The translations under genes were made by a program, and so were the position numbers. From Clostridia bacterium (GTDB taxonomy: Bacteria > Bacillota > Clostridia > Christensenellales > UBA1242), in the NCBI GenBank assembly GCA_900767835.1, contig CAAGAO010000006.1, positions 1 to 8,599 on the forward strand: a stretch of 8,599 bases of DNA, given 5' to 3'. The notes beneath the pieces are model-generated. The model saw nothing but the letters and a program-made list of their open reading frames with translations. It did not search any database and was not told the origin of the DNA. The first letter of the stretch is position 1. The number at the start of each line of letters is the position of its first letter. Below are positions 1 to 6,669 of this stretch, piece after piece.

Positions 1-227
1 ATACATAGCACTGCTATATTTAGCATAATGTTAAATTTTCTTTTTTTCTTATTTTTCCCCTTTTTTTTAATTAAAGTAAAAATAGTTTACGTATTTACTT
101 TGCATTTATTCGCAAAATCAAATTGCTTATATATTTTTACTCTTTAGGACAATTATATATCCCCCCCCCGCGTTGTCAAACAATTTTTATATATTTTAAA
201 AAAAATTTTGAAATGGCAATTTTGTAC
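1..227. other. A/T-rich non-coding stretch with a C9 tract
   Basis: No gene on either strand. The stretch contains a 13-nt palindrome ATAGCA-C-TGCTAT (5-17), an 8-bp inverted repeat AAAGTAAA/TTTACTTT (73-80 and 94-101) that could be an operator for a gene to the left, and a run of nine C (161-169) that stands out in this base composition. Whether a minus-strand promoter for a gene beyond the left edge lies here cannot be decided. Confidence 0.4.
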
Positions 228-270
228 AAAAATGGCGGTCAAATTTTTTACAAATTTGACCGCCATTTTT
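228..270. terminator. Perfect 19-bp hairpin, probable bidirectional terminator
   Basis: Positions 228-246 and 252-270 are perfectly complementary with a 5-nt loop. The GC core is ATGGCGGTCAAAT, and both arms end in five A/T, so each strand reads a stem followed by TTTTT. It lies about 210 bp beyond the clpB stop and could stop clpB transcripts that pass the hairpin at 297-340, or convergent transcripts. The arms contain GGTCAAA, but as an inverted pair, not the direct heptad repeat of a CtsR operator. Confidence 0.6.
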
Positions 271-412
271 AATAAGTTAGGGAAACCACTCCGTCTTTCA
301 AAAAAAATATTGTCAACAACTTGACAATATTTTTTTTGAAAACCACCTCCCCTAACAGGGAGAAAAGGTTTGTGAGTTACTTTAGTGTTAGTTGTGCAAG
401 CAAAGGTTTGTG
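264..412. repeat. Structured palindromic intergenic repeat, copy 1
   Basis: Homologous to 4054-4180 and in the same orientation. The frame GGGAAACCACTCCGTCT (280-296) is followed by a perfect 20-bp hairpin (297-316 with 321-340). A second hairpin CTCCC-CTAACA-GGGAG (347-362) and a tail of AAAGGTTTGTG units follow. GTTAGGG (276-282) can pair with CCCTAAC (350-356), enclosing the central hairpin; this competes with the 347-362 hairpin. It lies downstream of clpB, as copy 2 lies downstream of clpC. Confidence 0.75.
297..340. terminator. Perfect 20-bp hairpin, likely clpB terminator
   Basis: The stem 297-316/321-340 closes a 4-nt loop (CAAC on the plus strand). The core ATATTGTCAA/TTGACAATAT is followed within the descending arm by eight T on either strand, so RNA polymerase would meet a hairpin plus U-tract in both directions. 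It is the first strong candidate beyond the clpB stop, about 140 bp downstream, and forms the variable central hairpin of repeat copy 1. Confidence 0.55.
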
Positions 413-477
413 GTTTCCTTAATGCTTTGTGATTAAAGCAAAGGTTTTGTAATTGTTTTATGTTTGGTTCTCAAACA
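364..477. repeat. Degenerate 38-bp tandem repeat, three units
   Basis: Units begin at 364, 402 and 440, exactly 38 bp apart, each with AAAGGTTTGTG or AAAGGTTTTGT. The first two are the most alike (both end AAGC or AAAGC). The third has decayed after its first dozen bases. They form the tail of structured repeat copy 1; copy 2 has two related units 36 nt apart. No coding role is visible; the array ends just before the clpB stop at 483. Confidence 0.6.
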
Positions 478-482
478 CAACT

Positions 483-3071
483 TTATTCTTCTTTTAAAAC
501 AAGATTATTATCTTTAACATCTAGTGTTATAACTGAATTTGGTTTAAAGTCTTTTGTTAAGAGTTCTTTGGCTACCATTGTTTCTACGGTGTGACTGATA
601 TAACGTTTTAATGGTCGTGCACCATATACCATATCGTAGCCGTTGTCTATGATGAAGTCTTTTGCTTTATCGGATACTTTTAGGATTAATTGTTTTGCAT
701 CTAATCTTGCGACAAGATTATTTAACAATAAATCTACAATTTGTTTTACATTTGCTTTGGTTAATGGTTTAAAGTAAATTATATCATCTAAACGGTTTAA
801 AAACTCCGGTCTAAATTGCATTTTTAACATACCATCAACTTCCGCTTTTGCTTTATCGGAAATTGTGCCATCTGGTTCTATGCCTTCAAGTAGTGCATTT
901 GCACCAAGGTTTGATGTCATAATTATTATTGTATTTTTGAAGTCAACAGTTCTTCCTTGACTATCGGTTACTCTGCCATCATCTAGCACTTGAAGAAGAA
1001 TATTGAATACATCTGGATGTGCTTTTTCAATTTCATCAAATAGTACAACTGAATAAGGGTGTCTACGAACGGCCTCGGTTAATTGTCCGCCTTCTTCGTA
1101 ACCTACATATCCTGGAGGAGCACCGATTAAACGAGATACACTAAATTTTTCCATATATTCGGTCATATCAATACGCACAAGATTTTTCTCATCATCAAAC
1201 AAATTTTGAGCAAGTGCTTTGCATAGTTCGGTTTTACCAACACCTGTTGGACCTAAGAACATAAACGAACCAATAGGGCGGTTTGGATCGCCAATGCCTG
1301 CACGCGAACGCAAAATTGCCTCGCATACTTTGGTTACTGCTTCATCTTGTCCTATTATTCTTTTATGCAACGTATCATCTAAGTGAATGAGTTTATCCCT
1401 TTCGCTAGATGCAAGTTTGCTTACTGGAATGCCCGTCCAACGAGAAACAATTTTGGCGATTTCATCTTCGGTAACACGCGATTTTAAAAGCGAATCTTGT
1501 TTTACTTCTTCGTTTTGTTTTTCTAATTCTAGCAAATCTTTTTGAAGTTTTGGCAAGGTTGAATATTTTAATTGTGCGGCTTTGTTCAAGTCGTATTCCC
1601 TTTCTGCTCTGTCAATTTCGGCAGAAGTTTTTTCAATTTCTTCTTTTAATTTTTGCACTTTTTGTATTGATTGTTTTTCATTATCCCATTTTGCTTTCAT
1701 TGCATTATATTTTTCTTTTAATGAAGATAATTCTTTTTCAATTTTTGAAAGTCTATCTTTTGAAAGTTGGTCGGTTTCTTTTTTAAGTGCTTCTTTTTCA
1801 ATTTCGTGTTGAATTATTTTACGATTAATTTCATCTAGTTCGGTTGGCATACTATCAATTTCGGTTTTTATGCTAGCACAGGCTTCATCTACTAGGTCTA
1901 TGGCTTTATCTGGCAAAAATCTATCTGAGATATATCTGTTAGATAAGGTGGCAGCACTGATTAAAGCATTATCTGAAATTTTAACACCATGATATACTTC
2001 GTAACGGTCTTTTAAACCACGAAGAATTGAAATTGTATCCTCAACACTAGGTTCACCAACCATAACCGGTTGAAAACGACGTTCTAGTGCGGGGTCTTTT
2101 TCAATATATTTTCTATATTCATCTAGGGTTGTTGCACCAATGCAATGAAGCTCACCACGAGCAAGCAATGGCTTTAATATATTGCCGGCATCCATTGCAC
2201 CATCGGTTTTACCTGCACCAACTATTAAATGAAGTTCATCTATGAATAAAATTATCTCGCCTTCACTCTTTTTAACTTCGTTTAATACTGCTTTTAGTCT
2301 TTCCTCAAACTCGCCCCTAAATTTTGCACCAGCAACAAGTGAGCCCATATCTAGACTGAATATTCTACGATTTTTTAAAGATGTTGGCACATCACCTTTC
2401 ATAATTCTTATTGCCAAGCCTTCTGCAATGGCTGTTTTACCAACACCTGCTTCGCCAATTAAAACTGGGTTGTTTTTAGTTTTACGAGATAAAATTCTTA
2501 TAACATTTCTTATTTCATTATCACGACCAATGACTGGGTCTAACTTATTGCTACGCGCAAGTTCAACCAAATCACTGCCGTATTTCTTTAATACATCATA
2601 TGTATCTTCTGGAGTTTGACTTGTCACTTTTGTATTCCCCCTTACTTTTTTTAATTCTTCTAAAAATTGCGACTTTTTTATATTGTATTTATTAAACAAG
2701 GTTTTTAAACTAGAATTTGCATTGTCTAAAAGTGCAAGGAAAATATGCTCTACCGAAACATATTCATCTCCCATACCTTTTGCAATTTGCATTGAACTGT
2801 TTAAAACCAAGTTTGTATCTTGCGACAAGTATGGTTCTTGTCCGCCAGACACCTTTGCATATTTGTTGTTTATATCTACAAGTTCATTAATAAGCCCATT
2901 AACATCTACACCCATTTTTAAGAGTAAGTTTGCAATTAGAGAATCTGACAATGTTAAAAGTGCGTGCAAAATATGCGACTGCTCTATTTGTGGATTGCCG
3001 TTTGTTTGAGCGGTGCTAATGGCCTGTTGAATAGCTTTTATTGAATTTTCTGTAAATTGATTTAAGTCCAT
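483..3071 (-). CDS. clpB: ClpB, Hsp100 protein disaggregase
   Basis: Hexameric cytosolic AAA+ ATPase that, with DnaK, pulls polypeptides out of aggregates. The product is 862 residues, the usual ClpB length. In order: a double Clp-N domain (about 1-145); AAA-1 with Walker A GEAGVGKT (206-213), Walker B LFIDE (275-279) and arginine finger ALERRF (328-333); a full-length coiled-coil M domain (about 405-530), which separates ClpB from ClpC; and AAA-2 with Walker A GPTGVGKT (607-614), Walker B VVLFDE (675-680), pore loop GYVGYEEGG (654-662) and sensor-2 GARPLKR (817-823). There is no [LIV]GF ClpP-docking tripeptide, as expected. Pore loop 1 reads AKFRGEFE, with Phe251 where Tyr is usual; this is conservative. 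I chose the ATG at 3071 because an AAAGGAGG site lies 7 nt upstream. The frame stays open to 3131, but that extension runs through the promoter. It is monocistronic with its own promoter and CIRCE operator. Confidence 0.97.
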   Translation of the reverse strand: MDLNQFTENSIKAIQQAISTAQTNGNPQIEQSHILHALLTLSDSLIANLLLKMGVDVNGLINELVDINNKYAKVSGGQEPYLSQDTNLVLNSSMQIAKGMGDEYVSVEHIFLALLDNANSSLKTLFNKYNIKKSQFLEELKKVRGNTKVTSQTPEDTYDVLKKYGSDLVELARSNKLDPVIGRDNEIRNVIRILSRKTKNNPVLIGEAGVGKTAIAEGLAIRIMKGDVPTSLKNRRIFSLDMGSLVAGAKFRGEFEERLKAVLNEVKKSEGEIILFIDELHLIVGAGKTDGAMDAGNILKPLLARGELHCIGATTLDEYRKYIEKDPALERRFQPVMVGEPSVEDTISILRGLKDRYEVYHGVKISDNALISAATLSNRYISDRFLPDKAIDLVDEACASIKTEIDSMPTELDEINRKIIQHEIEKEALKKETDQLSKDRLSKIEKELSSLKEKYNAMKAKWDNEKQSIQKVQKLKEEIEKTSAEIDRAEREYDLNKAAQLKYSTLPKLQKDLLELEKQNEEVKQDSLLKSRVTEDEIAKIVSRWTGIPVSKLASSERDKLIHLDDTLHKRIIGQDEAVTKVCEAILRSRAGIGDPNRPIGSFMFLGPTGVGKTELCKALAQNLFDDEKNLVRIDMTEYMEKFSVSRLIGAPPGYVGYEEGGQLTEAVRRHPYSVVLFDEIEKAHPDVFNILLQVLDDGRVTDSQGRTVDFKNTIIIMTSNLGANALLEGIEPDGTISDKAKAEVDGMLKMQFRPEFLNRLDDIIYFKPLTKANVKQIVDLLLNNLVARLDAKQLILKVSDKAKDFIIDNGYDMVYGARPLKRYISHTVETMVAKELLTKDFKPNSVITLDVKDNNLVLKEE

Positions 3072-3078
3072 AACTAAT

Positions 3079-3086
3079 CCTCCTTT
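3079..3086 (-). promoter_or_regulatory. Ribosome binding site of clpB
   Basis: AAAGGAGG on the minus strand, 7 nt before the ATG at 3071. It decides the start: the longer in-frame ATG at 3131 lies inside the -35 box and cannot be on the mRNA made from the promoter described here. Confidence 0.85.
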
Positions 3087-3102
3087 TATCAATTTCGGCA
3101 CA

Positions 3103-3131
3103 AGTATACCATTATATGCTAGCAATGTCAA
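3103..3131 (-). promoter_or_regulatory. Sigma-A-type promoter of clpB
   Basis: On the minus strand, a perfect -35 TTGACA (3131-3126), exactly 17 bp, then a -10 TATACT (3108-3103). The predicted start is near 3096, giving a 5' leader of about 25 nt that ends at the AAAGGAGG site. A second TATAAT-like stretch lies within the spacer but at the wrong distance from the -35. The CIRCE operator overlaps the -35 box, so bound HrcA would block RNA polymerase. Confidence 0.8.
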
Positions 3132-3145
3132 GCAAAGAGTGCTAA
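3119..3145. promoter_or_regulatory. CIRCE operator (HrcA binding site) at clpB
   Basis: The CIRCE consensus is TTAGCACTC-N9-GAGTGCTAA. Read on the minus strand, this site is TTAGCACTC, 9 bp, then CATTGCTAG. The first half-site is perfect (9/9), the second matches at 6 of 9 positions, and the spacing is exactly 9. It overlaps the -35 box of the clpB promoter, a typical position for repression by the heat-shock repressor HrcA. Heat-inducible HrcA control of clpB is inferred; the hrcA gene is not in the window. Confidence 0.85.
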
Positions 3146-3218
3146 TTTTTTAAAAATTTTTCTTCTTTATATTTATTTACAATTATTATATTAATTAAAC
3201 ATATTAATGACAAATCGT

Positions 3219-3258
3219 ACAAAAAACATAAGTAAAGTGAATTACCTATGTTTTTTGT
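3219..3258 (-). terminator. Intrinsic terminator of hpf
   Basis: Lies 30 bp after the hpf stop. The outer stem pairs 3219-3230 with 3247-3258 (12 bp, perfect). After one mismatch, 4 more pairs follow, closing a 6-nt loop (AGTGAA in plus-strand sense). On the minus strand the CATAGGTAA/TTACTTATG core is followed directly by TTTTTTG, a usable U-tract. The plus strand has an equally good T-run, so the site could work in both directions. It separates hpf from the clpB promoter. Confidence 0.75.
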
Positions 3259-3288
3259 TTTTATTATTTAATTTTTATAGATTTTTAA

Positions 3289-3819
3289 TTACACATTACA
3301 TTCAATTACGCCTAATTCACCATCTCTACGGTTGTATAGTACGTTGATTTTGTTTGATTTTGCATTTAGGAATACATAAAAATCGTGTCCTAAAAGGTAC
3401 ATATTTTCAATGGCATCTTCAATTGGCATTGGAGATAAATCGAACTCTTTAGTTTTAAAAATTTTCTTTTCTTCATCTTCTGGAAGTTCTGGTAAGAATT
3501 CAAGTTCTGCAAGTTCAAAAGCGGTCTTTTTAAACAAATCTTTTTCACGTTTTGAGCATTTAATAATTTGTCTTTCAATTTTTGGAAGTGCTGTGTCTAT
3601 ATTATCATACATATTTTCGCCTACAACTTCTGCTCTAAACATTTTGCTTTTGCTTGTAATTGTTAATTCTAATTTATATGTTTTATTTTGAAGGGAGCAA
3701 ACAACTCTTGCCTTTGCATTATCATCAAAGTATCTGTCTAATTTGTCTACCTTTTTGGTGATTATCTTTTTAAGTGATTGTCCTATATCGTAATTTCTTT
3801 CTACAAATTCAATTTTCAT
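3289..3819 (-). CDS. hpf: Long-form ribosome hibernation promoting factor (HPF)
   Basis: Binds the 30S decoding region and joins 70S ribosomes into inactive 100S dimers in stationary phase or stress. The product is 176 residues, typical of the long HPF of Bacillota. Residues 1-95 form the RaiA/HPF RNA-binding domain (start MKIEFVERNYDIG; later YDNIDTALPKIERQIIK). After an acidic linker (about 105-120), the C-terminal dimerisation domain (about 121-174) carries the family pattern KEFDLSPMPIEDAI, LLGHDFYVF, INVLYNRRDGELGVIE. The ATG at 3819 has a GGGAGGT site 7 nt upstream. It stands alone between its own promoter and terminator, with clpC upstream and clpB downstream, so the locus groups proteostasis with ribosome preservation. 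No CIRCE is seen in front of it. Confidence 0.96.
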   Translation of the reverse strand: MKIEFVERNYDIGQSLKKIITKKVDKLDRYFDDNAKARVVCSLQNKTYKLELTITSKSKMFRAEVVGENMYDNIDTALPKIERQIIKCSKREKDLFKKTAFELAELEFLPELPEDEEKKIFKTKEFDLSPMPIEDAIENMYLLGHDFYVFLNAKSNKINVLYNRRDGELGVIECNV

Positions 3820-3853
3820 AAATTTTACCTCCCGTTAATTTGTATATAAATAT

Positions 3854-3881
3854 ATTATATTTTTTTTTAATTTAAAGCAAA
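3854..3881 (-). promoter_or_regulatory. Candidate promoter of hpf
   Basis: On the minus strand, a perfect -10 TATAAT (3859-3854) lies 35 nt before the ATG. A weak -35 TTTGCT (3881-3876) sits 16 bp upstream and matches TTGACA at only 3 of 6 positions. The region is almost pure A/T, so the -10 could be chance, although its distance to the GGGAGGT site is suitable. A stress or stationary-phase sigma factor cannot be ruled out. Confidence 0.4.
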
Positions 3882-3882
3882 C

Positions 3883-4272
3883 TTTTTTAATGCAATAATA
3901 AAAATATTTTAGCGAGAGCAAATTGAGAGGTAAGGGTTCGTAAGGTAAAGAAATCGCTTTGTCACACATACGCGTACCAATTACCCTTAGAAGTAAAGCA
4001 AAACTTTGGTATTTAATTTACTTGTATTAACAACACAATAATTTGTCGGTCAACATTTTTTATAAGGCAGGGAAACCCCTCAGTCTACAAAAATTGTTCG
4101 CAATTTTTGTAGACAGCCCCCTGAAAGGGGGCGAAAGATTGTGATTGCTTAAAGTTTATTGGTGAAGCGAAGTTTGTGATAGCATAAGCCTTATGTTTAT
4201 ATATTTAATAATTAACAATAATTCATTAGTCTTCAATCATCATTTTTCACTTGTTGCGATAGCAACTCTTTT
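3883..4272. other. Intergenic region between clpC and hpf, no gene seen
   Basis: I see no convincing coding region. Positions 3911-4020 are less A/T-rich than their surroundings and show short complementary pieces, for example TAAGGGT (3931-3937) with ACCCTTA (3983-3989), and AGCGA (3911-3915) with TCGCT (3954-3958). This is too weak to call an RNA gene. Positions 4054-4180 hold the structured repeat annotated separately. Just after the clpC stop, GTTGC-GATA-GCAAC (4253-4266) forms a small hairpin. It is followed by a T-run only on the plus strand, so it is a poor terminator for clpC, and I found no clean intrinsic terminator for that operon. Confidence 0.4.
4054..4180. repeat. Structured palindromic intergenic repeat, copy 2
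   Basis: Homologous to the copy at 264-412: the first 33 nt (4054-4086) match 264-296 at 28 of 33 positions. The frame GGGAAACCCCTCAGTCT leads into a perfect 14-bp hairpin (4083-4096 with 4101-4114, loop TTCG). A GC-rich hairpin GCCCCCT-GAA-AGGGGGC follows (4116-4132), then a tail with two similar units 36 nt apart (GCGAAAGATTGTGAT at 4131, GCGAAGTTTGTGAT at 4167). CAGGG (4068-4072) can instead pair with CCCTG (4119-4123) as a closing stem. The central hairpin differs wholly in sequence from copy 1 while the frame is kept. It lies downstream of the clpC operon. I recall similar framed palindromes in gut Clostridia but cannot name a family. Confidence 0.75.
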
Positions 4273-6669
4273 TTAACAATTTTCAAAGGTTAAACCGTTG
4301 CCGTTTACATCTATGATGACTGTACCTTTTTTTTCTAATTCACCTAAAAGTATTTTTTCGGCAATTTTATCTTCTATTTCTTGCGAGATGTATCGTTTTA
4401 ACGGTCTTGCACCGTAGCGAGTATCCACTCCGTTATCTATAATGTAGTCCAGAGCATTTTCGGTTAGTTTTAGTGTTAATTCTTGGCGGTTTAGTCTTTT
4501 GTTTATATTTGCAACCATTATTGTTGCAATTTTTGTTAGGTCTTGAATGGTTAGTGGATGGAAAATACAAACGACATCAATACGATTTACAAATTCTGGT
4601 CTAAAATGTTTTCTTAATGCTTCTAGGTATATTGTTTTTGCTTTCATATCGTCATCACATTCTTCTAGTGCCTCTGACGCCTTTTGACTTCCAAGGTTTG
4701 ATGTCATTATTATTATTGTGTTTCTAAAATTAACCGTTCTGCCTTGACCATCGGTTAGTCTGCCATCATCTAAGATTTGAAGAAGTGCGTTAAATATATC
4801 CGGATGTGCTTTTTCAATTTCATCAAACAGCACTACCGAGTATGGTTTTCTACGAACCTGCTCTGTTAATTGTCCGCCTTCGTCATAGCCGGCATATCCC
4901 GGTGGCGCACCTATTAATTTTGATACAGTATGCGGTTCCATATATTCGCTCATATCTAGTCGTATTATGTTATTTTCATCATCAAACATTGCCTCGGCAA
5001 GTGCTTTTGTTAGTTCGGTTTTGCCGACACCAGTTTGCCCCATAAATATGAATGAGCCTATTGGTCTATTAGCATCGCCCATTCCAACACGACTACGGCG
5101 AATGGCTTTGCACACGCTAGATATTGCATCATCTTGCCCTACAACGCGTTTATGCAAAATGTTTTCTAGGTTTATTAATTTTTCTTTTTCGGTTTCGGTT
5201 AGTTTTGTAACTGGTATGCCTGTCCATTTTGCAACAATTTCAGCAACATCATTTGCGACAATACATCTATTTTGATTTTTGTCGTATTTTTCTTTTAAAT
5301 CATTAATATTGTGCGATAGAGCAACAATTTCTTCCGTTATTTTTGCAACTGCCGAATAATTTCTTGCAATACTATATTCATTTTTATTTGCCATTAATTT
5401 TTGCAATCTTTCTTCTTTTTCTTTCAGTTCATTAGGTTTTGTGCTAAGTGCCACCCTTGCTCTTGCTGATGCTTCATCAATTAAATCTATTGCTTTGTCG
5501 GGCAAACTTCTATCTGGAATATATCTATCGCTAAGACTAACCGCGGCTTCTATTGCCGAATCGGTTATTTTAACTTTATGAAAAGACTCGTAATTATCTC
5601 TTAAACCTTTTAAAATTTCTATGGTTTGCTCACAAGTCGGTGGGTTCACCATTATTGGTTGAAAACGGCGTTCTAGGGCTTTGTCGGTTTCTATAAACTT
5701 GCGATATTCATCGGTTGTGGTTGCACCTATTGTTTGAAGTTCTCCGCGAGAAAGATAAGGTTTTAGCATATCTGATGGGCTGACTTCACCTTCTTTTGAG
5801 CCTGCTTGTGCGATAGTGTGAATTTCATCAATAAACACAATAATATTTTGACTTGCAATTATTGTATCTATAGCATCTTTTAGTTTTTCTTCCATACTGC
5901 CACGATATTTTGTGCCAGCCATAAGTCCGCCTATTTCTAAAGAATATACAATTTTATCCTTTAAAATATCCGGAACGTCACCGCTTGCAATTTTTTGAGC
6001 AAGCCCTTCTACAACTGCGGTTTTACCAACACCTGCCTCACCTATTAAAATAGGATTGTTTTTAGTTTTACGGCATAAGATTTCAATTATACGTTCAATT
6101 TCCTGCTCTCTACCAATTATAGGGTCAATTTTGCCTTGACGGGCTTTAAGTGTGACATCAGTTCCCATTTCTAAAAGTTTGTCTGGAAGCAAACTTCTAT
6201 TTGTGTCATCTAAAATTGCATCATCACTATTTACACTTTGCAAAGACACCAACACTTTTGACTTGATTTCGGTTAAGTTAATTTTAAATGTGGCAGTAAG
6301 TAATTTTTGTGCATATGTTCCATTTGTAACCAAAAGGGCAAAAAATAGATGTTCAGTGCCGACAAAATTATGGTTTAATTGAAGGGCGACTTGTTTTGCG
6401 GTTGCTAAAAGTTCTTTACTCTTTGGAGTTAGTTCAACTTCAACCCCTGCCAAAACTTTTTCTGCAGTTTCATCTCCTTGTAATACCTCTTTTAAACTTG
6501 CACTAGTCACTCCATATTCTGCCAAAATTTTATTTGACATACAATCTTTAACAGTTGTAAGACCATACAAAATATGCTCAGTGCCAATTTGGTTCCCACC
6601 AAGTTCCATTGCAATTTTGCCTGCATTTTTTATTACTTTGCTTAAATTATCACTAGATGTATTAAACAT
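4273..6669 (-). CDS. clpC: ClpC-type AAA+ unfoldase, atypical ClpP-docking region
   Basis: Hexameric Hsp100 unfoldase that usually feeds substrates to ClpP. The product is 798 residues. Clp-N repeats (about 1-145) keep GTEHILYGL and GTEHLFF, with Glu31 and Glu106 matching the phosphoarginine-reading glutamates of B. subtilis ClpC. AAA-1 has Walker A GEAGVGKT (210-217), Walker B VFIDE (278-282) and arginine finger ALERRF (331-336). The M domain is short (about 410-465), as in ClpC. AAA-2 has Walker A GQTGVGKT (544-551, Gln replacing the usual Pro), Walker B VVLFDE (612-617) and sensor-2 GARPLKR (753-759). Between SNLG (657-660) and FRPEF (689-693) there are 28 residues with no [LIV]GF tripeptide, so ClpP docking is doubtful. 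The ATG at 6669 is preferred over TTG at 6672 because AAAAGGAG then lies 6 nt upstream. It overlaps the end of mcsB by 8 nt, which suggests translational coupling. Confidence 0.95.
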   Translation of the reverse strand: MFNTSSDNLSKVIKNAGKIAMELGGNQIGTEHILYGLTTVKDCMSNKILAEYGVTSASLKEVLQGDETAEKVLAGVEVELTPKSKELLATAKQVALQLNHNFVGTEHLFFALLVTNGTYAQKLLTATFKINLTEIKSKVLVSLQSVNSDDAILDDTNRSLLPDKLLEMGTDVTLKARQGKIDPIIGREQEIERIIEILCRKTKNNPILIGEAGVGKTAVVEGLAQKIASGDVPDILKDKIVYSLEIGGLMAGTKYRGSMEEKLKDAIDTIIASQNIIVFIDEIHTIAQAGSKEGEVSPSDMLKPYLSRGELQTIGATTTDEYRKFIETDKALERRFQPIMVNPPTCEQTIEILKGLRDNYESFHKVKITDSAIEAAVSLSDRYIPDRSLPDKAIDLIDEASARARVALSTKPNELKEKEERLQKLMANKNEYSIARNYSAVAKITEEIVALSHNINDLKEKYDKNQNRCIVANDVAEIVAKWTGIPVTKLTETEKEKLINLENILHKRVVGQDDAISSVCKAIRRSRVGMGDANRPIGSFIFMGQTGVGKTELTKALAEAMFDDENNIIRLDMSEYMEPHTVSKLIGAPPGYAGYDEGGQLTEQVRRKPYSVVLFDEIEKAHPDIFNALLQILDDGRLTDGQGRTVNFRNTIIIMTSNLGSQKASEALEECDDDMKAKTIYLEALRKHFRPEFVNRIDVVCIFHPLTIQDLTKIATIMVANINKRLNRQELTLKLTENALDYIIDNGVDTRYGARPLKRYISQEIEDKIAEKILLGELEKKGTVIIDVNGNGLTFENC

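Noticed and set aside
228..270. CtsR operator suggested by GGTCAAA and TTTGACC
   Set aside because: The motifs are inverted within a terminator-like stem, not direct repeats spaced by 3 bp, and lie downstream of clpB.
1550..3009. Several plus-strand open frames across clpB
   Set aside because: They are antisense to a clear AAA+ gene, have low-complexity Phe/Ser/Leu-rich products and no ribosome binding sites.
3072..3131. 20-residue N-terminal extension of ClpB from an ATG at 3131
   Set aside because: It runs through the -10 and -35 boxes and the ribosome binding site, and does not resemble the ClpB N-terminus; the ATG at 3071 has an ideal ribosome binding site.
3390..3691. Open frames overlapping hpf on both strands
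   Set aside because: They are shadows of hpf; their composition reflects the opposite or shifted frame of the gene.
3911..4020. Small RNA or tRNA remnant (GGTTCG present)
   Set aside because: No acceptor or anticodon arm can be built and only short distant complementarities are present.
4253..4266. Terminator of the clpC operon at GTTGC-GATA-GCAAC
   Set aside because: The T-run follows the hairpin only on the plus strand; on the minus strand it is followed by AAGTGAAAAA.
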